64,000 nucleotides of DNA from Adiantum capillus-veneris (lineage: Eukaryota > Streptophyta > Polypodiopsida > Polypodiales > Pteridaceae), in NCBI GenBank assembly GCA_014529385.2, contig CM043965.1, positions 61,829,433-61,893,432 on the forward strand, written 5' to 3'. Below, one piece after another: positions 42,159-53,307 of this stretch (its first letter is position 1; each line of letters opens with the position of its first letter). Made by a program: the position numbers and the translations under genes. Under the pieces are notes generated by a model that saw nothing but the letters and a program-made list of their open reading frames with translations, did no database searches and had not been told where the DNA came from.

Positions 42159-42946
42159 TGTCACGTGCACATCTAACCCTATGTGTACGTGGACAAGCTA
42201 CTTCATGTCTAGGGTTCATTTTAGTTAGCTTAGGAAGTGTTCTGGCACTTTTGTGAATCTGTTCGCAAACCGTGCATGTCCAGATACTTAGAGTAGGTGC
42301 ATATGATCATCAACATTACCATCAGAATCTATCAGGAGCATTTTACAGTGCACAGAACCTATTTTTCCTATTTTTGCCATTTTTCACTTATTATTATTAA
42401 GTGACTTTGTTGGGAAACTGGGTAGGGCAATTTGACCAAGCCAATATATAAGAAAACCTAGCGCTAGCACCATCTGGCAGAAGAGGCAGCTGGTACATTC
42501 CGGAAGTGCACCTTCTTAGCAAGACCGGCAAGAAACCCTAGCGTTTTCAGCCACCAAAGGCCAGCCAGGAGAACCCCTACGCTTAGATGGTCATGACCTT
42601 TCGCTCAAGAGACGCACCTCTTCGCCAAAAGCCACACTCCTTCGACGACTGGTCACACCCCTTCGCTCTACGGTTGTGACTCTTCGCCCAATGGTTGCAG
42701 CTCTTCGCCAAAAGGATGTGTCTTCACATCTAAAGTCATGTCTCTTCACCAGGAGACGTATCTTTTTATTTGTGTCTCTTCATCTCCTATAAAAGGAGCC
42801 TATTGTACTCAGTTTCATGCAGTCAATCATTCAATCAATCGAACACGGAGTCTTCTGAGTCTTGTTTCTGAGTTCAGTTCAAGTTTCTTAAGTCTTAATC
42901 ATGAGTTTAAGTACTTAATTAAGGATTAGTACCTAGAATCCTTACA
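42159..42946 (+). repeat. 5' LTR of element D
   Basis: 788 bp, TGTCACGTGCAC...AATCCTTACA. Its 3' 350 bp are shared with element A's LTR (25160-25510, opposite strand), and its 5' 180 bp with 36110-36292. It contains a repeated cttcg motif array and a TATA box. Confidence 0.85.
42597..42796 (+). promoter_or_regulatory. CTCTTCGCC-type array and TATA box of the D LTR
   Basis: cttcg/cttca words recur about every 20-23 bp from 42597 to 42783 (for example ctcttcgcc at 42618, 42680 and 42701), and ctataaaagg follows at 42787-42796. The same array and ttatatagg occur in A's LTR (25305-25510). This looks like the promoter. The binding factor is unknown. Confidence 0.5.
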
Positions 42947-42947
42947 G

Positions 42948-42960
42948 TGGGCTCAGAGCA
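42948..42960 (+). other. Primer-binding site of element D
   Basis: TGGGCTCAGAGCA one base after the LTR. It differs from the initiator-Met form TGGTATCAGAGC at two positions, so either it has mutated or another tRNA is used. Confidence 0.65.
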
Positions 42961-43019
42961 AATTTTTTTCCCAGGACCCGAAGGTTGTGAGCCTCTCACC
43001 CTCGCCGCACATATTCAGC

Positions 43020-43118
43020 AGGCTGCCCCTTCGAGCTCGCACCTCTTCGCGATGGCGTGCCCTTCGTGTTCGCACCCCTTCGCGACGGCGTGCCCCTTCG
43101 TGCTCGCACCCCTTGGCG
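43020..43118 (+). repeat. GC-rich tandem repeat, about 33-bp unit, three copies
   Basis: Copies of the pattern (cg)tgccccttcg(t/a)g(c/t)tcgcacc(c/t)cttcgcga follow each other in the leader of element D. Confidence 0.85.
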
Positions 43119-43510
43119 CATGAAATGTTGGCTGGATTGCCACTTCATGATGCAATCTACACCCCCTGGCACATGACATGCTGGCGACCCTGCAATTTCC
43201 ATGCGTTGATGTGCTTACGCTGGCTACTCGCTGGCAGAATGCTCTTCGTAGGTTTCTTACGCAAGAATTCAATAACCAGCAGCGTTTTCAGTTTTTTAAC
43301 GCTACTCCATTTAAGTGGCCATTAAAACCCAATGTGGGTGTCCAACTTGGCTAGCCAACCCACTTACATTAATTAAAAAGGACCATTTGAACACACCCAG
43401 CCAGCGTTTAACAAAAACATCAACCAGCCAACTCTCTTGTTCGCCCTCAACCTCTTGTTCGCACTCCCACGCTCACGAGATTCTCTCAGTACAAGTGCAG
43501 TGTATGTGCA

Positions 43511-43633
43511 ATGGACGATCTTCCTGAGGAGATCCTGCTAGAGATAGACTCTCGTCCGCTCCTCAACCTCTTTAAGATCCATTACCAGCACCAGAAGAAG
43601 ACCCCATCTAGCAGAAGTATTGTGGGTATGTGA
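43511..43633 (+). CDS. Short leader frame with F-box-like start
   Basis: A 40-codon frame, MDDLPEEILLEIDSRPLLNL and onward, ends at TGA 43631-43633. LPEEILLEI resembles the first helix of plant F-box domains, but the rest (conserved Trp and second helix) is missing. It lies in the leader, 48 bp upstream of the gag-type start, and could act as an upstream frame or be a captured host fragment. The resemblance is short and may be chance. Confidence 0.3.
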   Translation: MDDLPEEILLEIDSRPLLNLFKIHYQHQKKTPSSRSIVGM

Positions 43634-43680
43634 CATATCGTCACGCCACACGGTTTCAGTTACTCCTGCTGAGCAATCAC

Positions 43681-44701
43681 ATGGCCGGATCACAAGATGG
43701 CAACGACCATAATATCCCGGAGGACCCGATAGCAGTTCTCAAAGCGCAGATGGCAGCACTTTCCAGGAGCCTCGCATCAATTCACACTCACTTGGATCAA
43801 ATGCAAATGCAAACCTCTTCTCGGAGTCACCCAACAGCTTCTCGGACAATACATGCATGCATCTTCTTCAGATGCTTCAGTGGTCGACCAGAAAGAACCA
43901 CTCAAACAAAAGCCTTCGGAACTCAAATTTTCTCACCCAAAGCATGGTTTATCAGAGACAGCTAGACACAAAGTACCTTTGTACGAGCAAGAAAAGTATC
44001 ACCATAAATATTCTTGGAAATGCTACAGTTCTAAGCAACCAACTTCTTATCGGGATCATCAGCGACGAAAGCAGCAACACGAAGCTTCCAACAGATCATC
44101 AACGATATCAAGATGGGCTTACTTAGTGGCACATATATCCGACCCTAGTCGAGTACTCGGTCGTGAACGCCGCGATGTTGGACAAGTTCCCCCTCGCGAG
44201 CCATGCCCTACATTTAAGTCTTTCTTATCTGATGGTGGTAAAGTTGAAGATTTATTGATCCTTTCCTTGTGCCAGAGGATCCTTCAGAGGTCTAAGAGGC
44301 AACAGCTCCCTCGACCTCCCCCTTCTCAATTGGAAGCCTTAATACCCACTGAGAAAGCTGAACATTCAGAAGATTCCAGTTCTTATGTGACAACCAGCAA
44401 GCACATAACCCCTTCTTTAGCCGTGATCCAGGCAGGAAAATTCGTCTTGTCACTACCCTTGCAGAATACAGTCTTTGTCTCTAAACAGATATTAGATGCT
44501 ATGGTGAATGATAATTCTTCAAACTTGAAGACTCCGGTCCTTGCCTTCAGCCGTGCAAAGGATAAAGAAGATACAGACTCTTGCAGCACGACTTTAGTCG
44601 TTGCAAATGAATCTCTGAACACAACTTATTCTATTGATAAACCTTTACATATGGATATACCTCCAAACACTACTTTGTCTCAGTCTACAACATCCCTTTA
44701 G
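43681..44701 (+). pseudogene. Gag-type N-terminus joined to an unrecognised frame (element D)
   Basis: Begins MAGSQDGNDHNIPEDPIAVL, then KAQMAALSRSLASIHTHLDQ, clearly related to element A's Gag N-terminus. A small duplication (atgcatgc, near 43855) shifts the frame. The second frame (43853-44701) continues without a stop for 282 codons: ASSSDASVVDQKEPL, then a basic part (KYHHKYSWKCYSSK), then VLGRERRDVGQVPPREPC, SLCQRILQRSKRQQLPRPPP and DTDSCSTTLVVANESL. No capsid, zinc knuckle, protease or RT motif can be seen after the first 75 residues. The frame resumes after a stop to 44863. Possibly captured host sequence or a fast-evolving Gag. Function unknown. Confidence 0.5.
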
Positions 44702-44880
44702 GAGGATTTTACAGTTCCAGACAAACCAATGGAATACCTTACAGATTTCCAACCAGTGATGATCATCACTCAACAGAAAACTCAAGTCAATCTACCAATA
44801 GTTTCACTTGAAGCAGATAAAGATTCAATCTTGGTTACCTGCAGTGCGGCTTATGTCAAAGAATAGGCAGGGGGGCTCAG

Positions 44881-45520
44881 CCAATCTAAGGCAAGACCTA
44901 GGCCAACCCTATACCGGTCTGGTTGCCTCCCTTTTCAATCTCTATAGAAAATAGAGCTATATGTATTTGATGGAGACTTATGTTACATGATTTGCGATAA
45001 AGGCTTTTGATTTCTTGGATGATTCGGCAACTACCCTGAAGATTGCTGAGACAGGCCAGTTGGATTCCCATCACCCACAACCTCACACCATGAGAATATT
45101 TCCTGAGATAATGATCCCCACATATGTGAGCAGAGTGCATGCCCAACTTACTCACACTTTGCATCTGTTTGACACATCGTAGGCCCAGCTCATGGCCTTT
45201 GAAGGCTCATATCAAGACCTTGACTACTTTCCACATTCATTAAACGAAGGAAGAGAGCAGAGAAGGAGGTAATACCAAGGCTGCAAAGCTCTCATAATCA
45301 ACATTTTGAGCAGCAGCATGCTTTTTTGCCGAGTCAATCTCCTTGCGACGGTTGTCGTCTTCAACAGCTCTCTGTAACTCCCTGCTATGTTTGGGAACAG
45401 CTGGCATGCTTCCAAGGTGATTGTTCATGCTGATCGGTGTAACTCAGCATTGAGTTTTTTGGGCATCTCTAATGTCTTTGGCGGCACTAATCCATTCTCT
45501 GTAAACAAAACATCTTCTTG
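44881..45520. other. No recognisable gene
   Basis: Between element D and repeat R only short frames are found and no repeat copy was recognised. Confidence 0.4.
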
Positions 45521-46134
45521 GCACTTGGTGAACTTCTCGATTCTGAGAGTGGCCACCTGGCATGATCTTGACCATTGCCCTTGGCCTCAACCGCTTGACC
45601 AGCTTGAATCGAAGGAAAAAAATATATCTTTTTTGTGGGCGTTAAGGAATCGACAAGAAAAGCAGGTTGTAGAAAAGTAGTCCTCGTAGTGCTCGCAGTG
45701 CTCGCAGAGTCGCAGGTTTGCCTTGCGTTGAAAAAGGGAAGGAGGGCGAGCGTGCAAATGGAAGCTCCAAGGAAGAGGACGAGCGAGGATTGGGGGACTT
45801 GCAGTTTCCTTTTCCCAAAAGGTCGTTATTTGGCCCTCGCTTACAGATAGATTAGCATAATGAAAAGTTATCAAGTTTCAAGGGATTTGATAGCAAATCC
45901 AACAAAAGTATTTCTTTCCTCTCATTTTTTTTTTATCAAAGCATTGCTCATACAAGTTTTTTCTCAAGACGGAGAATATGGGGCTCCTCATGGTGCTCCT
46001 TTCTCATAGGCAGATAGAGCCTCGATGGTGCAAGATGCTACTGTTTAATGTGAATGAGCTAAAGCGGTTCTCTGATAAGGCTCCGGTGCAAAAGTGGACT
46101 TGCGGACCAAAAGCGTCGAAAAGTGGTGGATAGT
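45521..46134. repeat. Repeat R, interrupted copy, left part
   Basis: Matches 40247-41017 with substitutions and several deletions. It ends with ATAGT (46130-46134) at the G1 insertion point and resumes at 54925. Confidence 0.85.
46130..46134. repeat. G1 target-site duplication, left
   Basis: ATAGT, identical to 54920-54924 and to the single copy at 41013-41017 in the uninterrupted repeat R. Confidence 0.9.
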
Positions 46135-47746
46135 TGTAATGGGATTTGCCTATTCAATTTGAGAATAACGGAATTTAATGAGAGTACTTTCAAGAAATGA
46201 TTTTGTGAGCATAGCGGGTAGACATAATTGAAGATAGCAACATAATCATAGCAATTAGTTAACTTGGCATAGACAATACTTTTGCAAGAGAGAGAGTTTA
46301 GAGAACATGACAACAATTGAGGACCGGATTTATGTGGAGCCGGTCCCCCCTCCAATAGGCATTTGTATTATGATTTCTCCCATAAAGAGAGACTTGTTAC
46401 AATACAGTCTTTGTGTTCCTTGTGACCTAGGTGATGCCATGAAGATGGAAGGCTTCATGCACCACAAACATAACATAAACTTGAAGAAAGCTTTAACTAT
46501 CCCAAGACCTCAAACACCTTCGAAGGTGGAGAGAGCTAGCAGGGAATGAGGGTAGGGAAGAGGAAGAAGAAACATTTCGTAGGAGAAAGAATTAGTTCCT
46601 CACTTATCATACTCTTGTTGCTAGCATACATAATAGCATAGTAATGAAGAAGAAGGAGATGGCAAGCTTAAGCATTGAAGCATGGCTCTTGGTTGGATTT
46701 GCACTCCATAACCAAGAGTGTTGGTGTAGGCTCTCAACCTCTACTTGCTTGGAGAGGGAGCTCTTGCACTTTGCATAGCACACAATGAGAGTGATTGTGA
46801 GTGTGTGTGGGTGAGTATACCCCCTAGGCACCCCCCTAGCTTGCTTGGGTCGACCCCCCCTTGTAGCTCATGCTTGAAGCTCATTGGACCCTTCCAGGCC
46901 TAGCCAATCACAAGCAAGAGTCATTACAAGCAACATGGGTAGCCTTGGGACAAGTGTCCCCCTTTCCCCTTTGAGAGAGAGGACTTGATAAATGCTAAAA
47001 CAATTAGATAATTCATGTAATTTATCATTGGACCCCTTTGAAGCCTAGCCAATAGGCTTCAAGCAACACATGAAGGTAACATGGGTAGGGGCCTGACATG
47101 TGTCCTTGCTGCCTCTTCAAGTTGGGCTTCCCTTGTGTGTGTGAGTGGGTGTTCTCTCTCTAGCCCTTAGGAAAAAGGCTCGCCCCCCCTCTTGTAGGAA
47201 TGCTTTTGACTTTTAGGTGATTAAGCACCTTACTCACCAAGCATGACAAAGCACTTGAACTAGGGGGTGTTCCCACAAGCATCTCAGGCAAGCTTCTCAA
47301 GGCACCTCAAGTACTTTAATCATGCAGCAAGTCAAGCACCTCAAGCATGGAGCCAGTCAAGCACCTCAAGCATCTTAATCAAGCACCTCAAGCATGAAAA
47401 ACACCTCAAGCATGACAAGCACCTCAAGCATGACAAGCACCTCGAGCTTGGGCCGGGTTCCCACCTCAAGCTCAGCCCTAGCTTACTTAAGGTCAAAGGA
47501 CTTTTACACACATTTATTGGAGGTCTTCAATGAAGCTAACCCTAAGGTCTTATGCTCCATTGGTTAGCCTTGCTCTTTCATAGACCATCTCCCTTTTGGG
47601 CCCCTTTACCATTGGCCCCGTGTTGAGATAGATCTATAAGCACATACCTATATCTTAACACTTGTTCCCGTTTATTCTCCCACATTAAGTGATCAATTTA
47701 ATATGAGAAAATCATTTGGGTTAGTTAGATATTAGATTTTATGACA
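46135..47746 (-). repeat. 3' LTR of G1
   Basis: 1612 bp. Differs from the 5' LTR at about 7 positions, all substitutions. It adjoins the polypurine tract on its right. Confidence 0.97.
47266..47450 (-). repeat. CACCTCAAG-type short repeats in the LTR
   Basis: About nine copies of caagcacctcaag(c/t)at(g/c) words spaced 15-25 bp apart lie in what should be U3. The same array is at 54439-54623 in the other LTR. Confidence 0.8.
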
Positions 47747-47762
47747 TTACCTCTCTCTTGAA
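47747..47762 (-). other. Polypurine tract of G1
   Basis: The minus strand reads TTTCAAGAGAGAGGTAA immediately before TGTCATAAAA, the LTR start. gtcgaggacgactatga lies just upstream, like the segment before the tract in C and B. Confidence 0.85.
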
Positions 47763-48106
47763 ATCATAGTCGTCCTCGACTATGAGGTAGAAAAGATAAA
47801 GTCTTAGTCATTAGTCAATCGTACTTAGCGGGTAAAGGATCCCTTTTTACCCTATGACATCTTTCCAAGATGGATGACTAATCCATTTGGTGCTTGGGAG
47901 ACATAGCTGCCGCAAGCATGTCTGCTCTTTAGTCCATTTTATTCTCCCAAAGTAGAGTGACAAATTCTACTTGGTGTTTGAGAGACGTCGTCATCACAAA
48001 CATGATTCTAAGCATGCATACTAGTTAAATTTTGTGCACAATTAAAAAGAGGACTAGTCATATAAGACAAAAACATGAGTTATTTAAAAGAAATTTGTAC
48101 ATTTGC
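47763..48106 (-). other. 3' non-coding region of G1
   Basis: Separates the end of the chromodomain from the polypurine tract. No frame is seen. Confidence 0.7.
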
Positions 48107-50636
48107 TTACTCTAATGTAGCATTGTAAGCATTGACAAGGTTCATACTATCCTTAAGTTGTACTCCTTGCATCCATTTAGCATCTTCAAAAGGATAATTT
48201 TTGAACTTAATAAGATACCGTCGGATAATCTTACCATGTCGTAGTACCTTGTCTTCATGCCGAAGGATAGCTTCGGGTTGTAGCACCTCTTCTTGGTCTT
48301 CAACTTCGGGAGGGTCTTCAATAATTGGTTCAATTGGTGGCTCTCCTTTGTAGGGCTTAAGTAAGCTTACATGAAAGGCATTGTGTATAAGCCAATGGTT
48401 GGGCAACTTGAGTTGATAAGCCGTCTCATTGATAGGCGTCAAGATTTGGAAAGGACCATAGTATCTTTTTGCTAGTTTAGCATAATACTTTTGATGGCCC
48501 TTAGGATTTTTGCCCGTCGTTTGCCTTAATCGAGCCTTAGGAAACTTGAGTAAGACCCAATCATTTTCTTTGAACATTAAGGCTCTTCTGTGCTTATCAG
48601 CAGCAGCTTTTTGCCTTTGTTGAGAGATGGCTATAGCCTCCCTAATCTTTTGAAAAGATTCTTGTAGGTCACGGCTATACTCATCGGCGGCGAAGATCTT
48701 CCCATGTACTTTCAGTAGCAAGGGACTTTTAGGTCTTCCTTCTATGATCTCGAAAGGTGCTTTTCCCGTAGAAGTATGTACAGTATTATTGTAGGCATAC
48801 TCTACTAGCGGTAAATACTTTTCCCATTGTGAGCGTTGATCTATTTCGGTAACATAAGTCTTGAGTAGATCGAGTATCGTAAGATTGGCTATCTCACTTT
48901 GGCCATCAGTTTGTGGGTGATAGGCCAAAGAGAAATTCAATCTTGTTCCTAGATTTTCAAAGAGACCTTTCCAGAAATTACTGGTCATTCTAGGATCTCT
49001 ATCTGACACGATGGATGTGGGTAATCCATGGTGTTTGAAAATCTGAGATATGAAGAGAGTTGCCATTTGATGTGCCTTAATAGTCTTTTTGACAGGAATA
49101 AAATGTGCTTGCTTGCTAAACCTGTCGACTATTGTCCATATTCCTGTATTCCCATGGATAGACTTGGGTAATCCAAAGATGAAATCCATGGATATACTCT
49201 CCCATGGTGAATTTGGAATAGGCAATGGCTGGAGTAATCCAGGTTGCTTCCCTCTATCATACTTGGTCTTTTGGCATACTACACATTTTGAAACATACTC
49301 TTGTATGTCCACTTTCGTGGTAGGCCAATAGAAATACGTCTCTACTCCTCGGAGAGTAGGTTGAATACCTCTATGCCCTGCATATGGAGGAGCATGGGAT
49401 TCATACATAACCTTCTCACGAAGGGAATGGGTAACACATAGCCTATTGCCGTGGAGAAGATAACCATCCTGCAAGGTGAATGGTTCCTCTTTCTTCCCCA
49501 AAGCAAGGGCTGACATTATGTCTCTAAAGTCAGGGTCAGTAGCATACTCATCTATCATAGAGGATAGATCATTGTGAGTAGCTATAGACACCGCATTAAC
49601 TTTTGGTCGTCGTGAAAGTGCATCGGCAACTTGATTGTGCTTACCAGCTATGTGAGCAATATGGAAATTAAATTGCGAAAGAAAATTTGCCCACCTCATT
49701 TGTTTGTCGGAAAGCTTGGTTTGCGTCATGAAATACTTGAGACTTTGGTGGTCGGTTCGTAGGATAAATGGAGTCCCCAATAGGTAGTGCTTCCATGTGT
49801 CTAGGGCATGTAGAACAGCTAAAAGCTCTTTCTCATAAATGCCCAAGACTCGTTCATCACCATTGAGCCTTCGGCTCTCATATGCTATGGCATGCCCTTC
49901 TTGAAGCAAAACCGCTCCAAGGCAATCACCACAAGCATCACATTGGACCTCAAAGGGCTTTGAGAGATCCGGAAGCACAAGGACTGGTTGGGAAGTAAGC
50001 TTCTCTTTGAGTTTTTCAAAAGCATTTTGCTCCCTAGCAGTCCATACAAACTTAACGTTCTTCTTGGTTAAGTCGTGTAGTGGTCCTGCCACTTGAGAGA
50101 ATTTTGCTATGAAGCGTCTATAGTATGCACACATACCAATAAAGCTTCTTAGCTCATGTAGATTCCTTGGGTTAGGCCATAATTTTATTACCTCTAACTT
50201 TGATGGATCCATACGAATACCATCGTGAGAGATAATATGGCCTAGATATTGAATCTCTTGAAGGAAGAATTCACTTTTCTTTTGGTTGAGAAAAAGTTTG
50301 TTCTCCCTCAAGGCTTGAAAAATCACTTGGAGATGTTGCTTATGTTCCTCCAAAGACTTGGAGTAGATGATGATATCATCGAAGAACACTCCAGTGAATT
50401 TTCGATATGGTCTAAAAATTTTCTCCATCAAACGATTGAACGTAGCTGGTGCATTAGTCAAGCCAAAAGGCATGACTAGATATTCATAAAGACCAAATGT
50501 TGTGCGAAACGCGGTCTTTAAGATATCCTCATCCACTATCCTTATTTGATGATAGCCACTCTTAAGGTCAATCCTACTGAAGTAGGTAGAGCCTTGTAGC
50601 TTATCAAACAGATCTTCTACCCGAAGGTACGGGAAA
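48107..50636 (-). CDS. G1 pol: RT (palm onward), RNase H, integrase, chromodomain
   Basis: Open from the frameshift near 50630. The first ATG (50536) is internal and not a real start, and the frame is 809 codons from there. Numbering from that ATG: RT palm [10 protein letters not shown] (17-26) and the catalytic Asp pair in FFDDIIIYS (51-59); RNase H with [32 protein letters not shown] and VADALSRR (about 195-310). Integrase HHCC follows ([13 protein letters not shown] ... [11 protein letters not shown]), then the DDE core ([34 protein letters not shown]) and the GPF module ([16 protein letters not shown]). The C-terminus is a chromodomain ([15 protein letters not shown]...AKWMQG). All catalytic residues I looked for are present. 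It copies RNA to DNA and inserts it. RT is incomplete without the preceding frame. Confidence 0.95.
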
Positions 50637-52892
50637 TCTGTTTTTAATAGTGATATGGTTTAGTGCTCGATAGTCCACACACATACGGTATGTACCATCT
50701 TTCTTTTGCACTAAAAGGACTGGAGAACAAAAGGGAGAGGAACTAGGCCTCACCATCCCTTTGTCTACCAGCTCTTGTACTTGCCTCATGATCTCCTCTT
50801 GTTGAGCTTGTGAGACTCGATAAGGAGGTTTGTTAGGCGGTGAGCTTCCTGGAAGGAGCTCAATACGATGGTCATCATCGCCTCGTTTTGGAGGTAGGTC
50901 CATAGGGATATCATCGATGAACACATCTTGGAATCCTTTTAGAAAAGTAGACAAGTCTAACTCTTCTTGATTCCTATCATTTTCATTTGATGAAACATTA
51001 TTAGCTTTTAGAGACTCTTTGACATAAATCATGTACGCAGAAACTGAGCTCTTCATTGATTTATCAAAAGAAAGAGGATTTACAAGTGGAATAGTGTGAC
51101 CACGCTCACTAGCATCTATATACATGTTCTTTCCCCTGTAGGTGAAGTAAATTCTCCTTTCAGGGAACTTCATGTTGGCAGCCATGCGATCAAACCATGG
51201 TGCCCCTAGGATAACATCCTGATGTTGGAGGGGAGAGATGAAGAAGTCTTCTTTGTCGACATAGCTTTGGACATGAAGCCTCAACTTCCCAATCAAGGGA
51301 GTAACGGAGGCTTGTTGTCCCTTGAAAGCTGCATCAGCTGTTACTATATCTCCCATCTCAAAAGCTTGAATGCCCAACTTGGTGGCCAACTCTATTGATA
51401 TGAAGTTGAGAGTAGAGCCAGGGTCAAACAAGATGAAGGCATCAGGCTCTCTTACCTTTCCCCAAGCATAGGAGAGTGATGATCCTTTGCAATGAGCATC
51501 CTCTTTTGGAGCTTCGATGGTGGAAGCCCTAGGAGTCTCATTGCGAGTATTCTTCTTGGGGCAAGAACGATAGCCATGTCCTTGCTCCCCACATTTGAAA
51601 CACTTATGGTCCTTGCGAAAAGCTTCAAGCTCTTCAGGAGAGAGTTTGTTTTTACCTTTGTAAACTCCCTTCTCCTTGGACCGATTGTTGTTGTTGTTGT
51701 TGTTGGAAGTGCCTTGGGAATTATTTTGAGCATTGGATTTCCCCTTTGCATCATTTTTATCTTTGTTTTCCATGGGCTTGACATTACGTCTAGCCCCTTG
51801 ATGGAAATTGATGCGGGAAGCAACCATGGTGTGGTGGATTACTTCGGTAATAGTACCGGGCCATTGAGAGTTGATATATTCGGCCATCTCTTCAGGTAAT
51901 CCCGCACAGAATTGCTGTCTTTGCTCGGCAAAGTCTATCTTTTGAAAGACAGTAGCTTTGAGATGTAAATCCCAAAACTTATCTACATACTTGTTGATAG
52001 ACTCATGAGAGAGGAGCTTCAAGCCGCGCCATTCGGTAAGAACTTTATCTTTAGTATCGCTTGGAAGAAATTGCTTCATGATGGAAACTCGTAGAGTTTT
52101 CCATGTCTTTGGGGCTTCTCCATTGCCACGAAGGCTAGCCCACCATTGACGAGCTGATTTTTGGAAGTGCATAGCTACATGGCGTAGCTTGGAGGACTCT
52201 GTGAAGCCCTCGTCCCCAAAGGCCGCATCAAATTGCTGGATGAAGGCCAACACTTTGTCGGTAGCACCAAAGGTGCCATCGTAGGTGAGAAAAGAGATAC
52301 TCTTTCCTCCCTCCTTGAACTTCTTTAGCTTTTGTGACCTTCGCCATGCAGGAAATGATTTGCGATGCCCTCCCCTCTTGTATTCTCTAGGAGAATAGCC
52401 ATAACTTTCATCGAAAGAGAAGGAAGGTGAAGAAGAAGGAGAAGAGGGTGACCTCTTCCTAGCCCTTTTCTTCCTTTGTTTCCTCTCTTGCCTTTGAGAG
52501 TGATGAGGAGAAGGACTATGGGTTGCTCTTTTCCTCTTGGGAGGAGTAGGCGATAGTCTAGACCGCCTTCTTCGTGGAGCCACATCTTCAGAAGAACTTA
52601 GACTTTCATTGCTTTCTTTCTCTTTGGATTCCTCCTCTCGAATGGGAGAGAGTCTTCTTTTGGGGGTCTCTTCAAGAGGCCTCCTAAGCTCTCTCTCCTC
52701 TTGGAGAGGAAGGGAAATTCCATAGGCACGAAGTTGTTGAGTAACTTCGGCTTGCAAGGTAGGGTTGCCCATAGCTTGTTGCAACCTAGTCACAAGATAA
52801 TTCACAAACATGGGAGCATCATCATTAGCACCTTCATGTGCAAAATCAAAGCTATCAATGTTCATTCTACTCTCTTGATTATTGTCAGCCAT
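50604..52892 (-). CDS. G1 Gag-protease and start of RT
   Basis: 762 codons from [10 protein letters not shown], the first ATG after the leader. Residues about 70-190 are a basic, Ser/Arg-rich region. Capsid lies at about 195-370 ([26 protein letters not shown]). An Asn run (397-403) precedes a zinc knuckle [14 protein letters not shown] (431-444). Protease is at about 480-600, with [11 protein letters not shown], where DPG replaces the common DSG/DTG, and [12 protein letters not shown] begins about 660 ([13 protein letters not shown]) and reaches [13 protein letters not shown] (739-751). The frame is then lost through a one-base change and ends 11 codons later, so full-length RT cannot be made from this copy without frameshifting. 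Gag packages the RNA. Confidence 0.95.
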   Translation of the reverse strand: MADNNQESRMNIDSFDFAHEGANDDAPMFVNYLVTRLQQAMGNPTLQAEVTQQLRAYGISLPLQEERELRRPLEETPKRRLSPIREEESKEKESNESLSSSEDVAPRRRRSRLSPTPPKRKRATHSPSPHHSQRQERKQRKKRARKRSPSSPSSSPSFSFDESYGYSPREYKRGGHRKSFPAWRRSQKLKKFKEGGKSISFLTYDGTFGATDKVLAFIQQFDAAFGDEGFTESSKLRHVAMHFQKSARQWWASLRGNGEAPKTWKTLRVSIMKQFLPSDTKDKVLTEWRGLKLLSHESINKYVDKFWDLHLKATVFQKIDFAEQRQQFCAGLPEEMAEYINSQWPGTITEVIHHTMVASRINFHQGARRNVKPMENKDKNDAKGKSNAQNNSQGTSNNNNNNNRSKEKGVYKGKNKLSPEELEAFRKDHKCFKCGEQGHGYRSCPKKNTRNETPRASTIEAPKEDAHCKGSSLSYAWGKVREPDAFILFDPGSTLNFISIELATKLGIQAFEMGDIVTADAAFKGQQASVTPLIGKLRLHVQSYVDKEDFFISPLQHQDVILGAPWFDRMAANMKFPERRIYFTYRGKNMYIDASERGHTIPLVNPLSFDKSMKSSVSAYMIYVKESLKANNVSSNENDRNQEELDLSTFLKGFQDVFIDDIPMDLPPKRGDDDHRIELLPGSSPPNKPPYRVSQAQQEEIMRQVQELVDKGMVRPSSSPFCSPVLLVQKKDGTYRMCVDYRALNHITIKNRFPVPSGRRSV

Positions 52893-53294
52893 GTTAACAA
52901 AATTTTATGTATGTACTTAGTGTATGCTTTGGCAATTCAAAACCTTAGTTGCCACTCCTCTTAGCCTTTGAAAATCGGCTCTTAAGTATCTACACCCACG
53001 GCTCAAAGTGGTTAATTATAGAGAGTAGAGGAGTAGGTCTAACATAGCAGAGTTGCCAAGGGCTAGCTCCTTTCGGACTTCTTATGGCTCAATAATGGTA
53101 AAGCCGTAGGCAAGTCTAAAAAGACTCCATTATTAAGTCCAAAGCTCCCGAGGTGTGCACCATCCCCCACATAGTGGGCTTAACAAAACCGGTATTAGAT
53201 CCCAGTTCCACTTACTCTATTATAATTAACAACATCAACCATTTATAGGCTACTTAAGGACCTCTCTTCTTAAGCAAGAAAAGAGAAACCAAAT
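52893..53294 (-). other. 5' leader of G1
   Basis: Non-coding, between the primer site and the gag ATG. No conserved structure was recognised. Confidence 0.8.
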
Positions 53295-53306
53295 GCTCTG
53301 ATACCA
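53295..53306 (-). other. Primer-binding site of G1
   Basis: The minus strand reads TGGTATCAGAGC (then ATTTGG), one base after the LTR end CATTACA. It is the exact initiator-Met tRNA complement usual in plant gypsy elements. Confidence 0.95.
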
Positions 53307-53307
53307 A

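Larger units (their letters stand above)
42159..44880 (+). mobile_element. Element D: A-related LTR element without polymerase
   Basis: 5' LTR 42159-42946, primer site, a leader with GC-rich repeats, a gag-type start at 43681 and a long unrecognised frame to 44701. No capsid core (WW motif), RT or integrase is seen. No 3' LTR is found. A purine-rich tract gcaggggggc at 44869 may be the end of the internal region, so the element is truncated or rearranged. Confidence 0.7.

Noticed and set aside
46307-47533. Short frames in the G1 LTRs, identical at 53480-54706
   Set aside because: They are duplicated because the LTR is duplicated. LTRs normally do not code, and no motif is present.
51492-51899. 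135-residue plus frame opposite G1 gag
   Set aside because: Antisense shadow of the gag frame, with a poly-Val stretch mirroring the Asn run.
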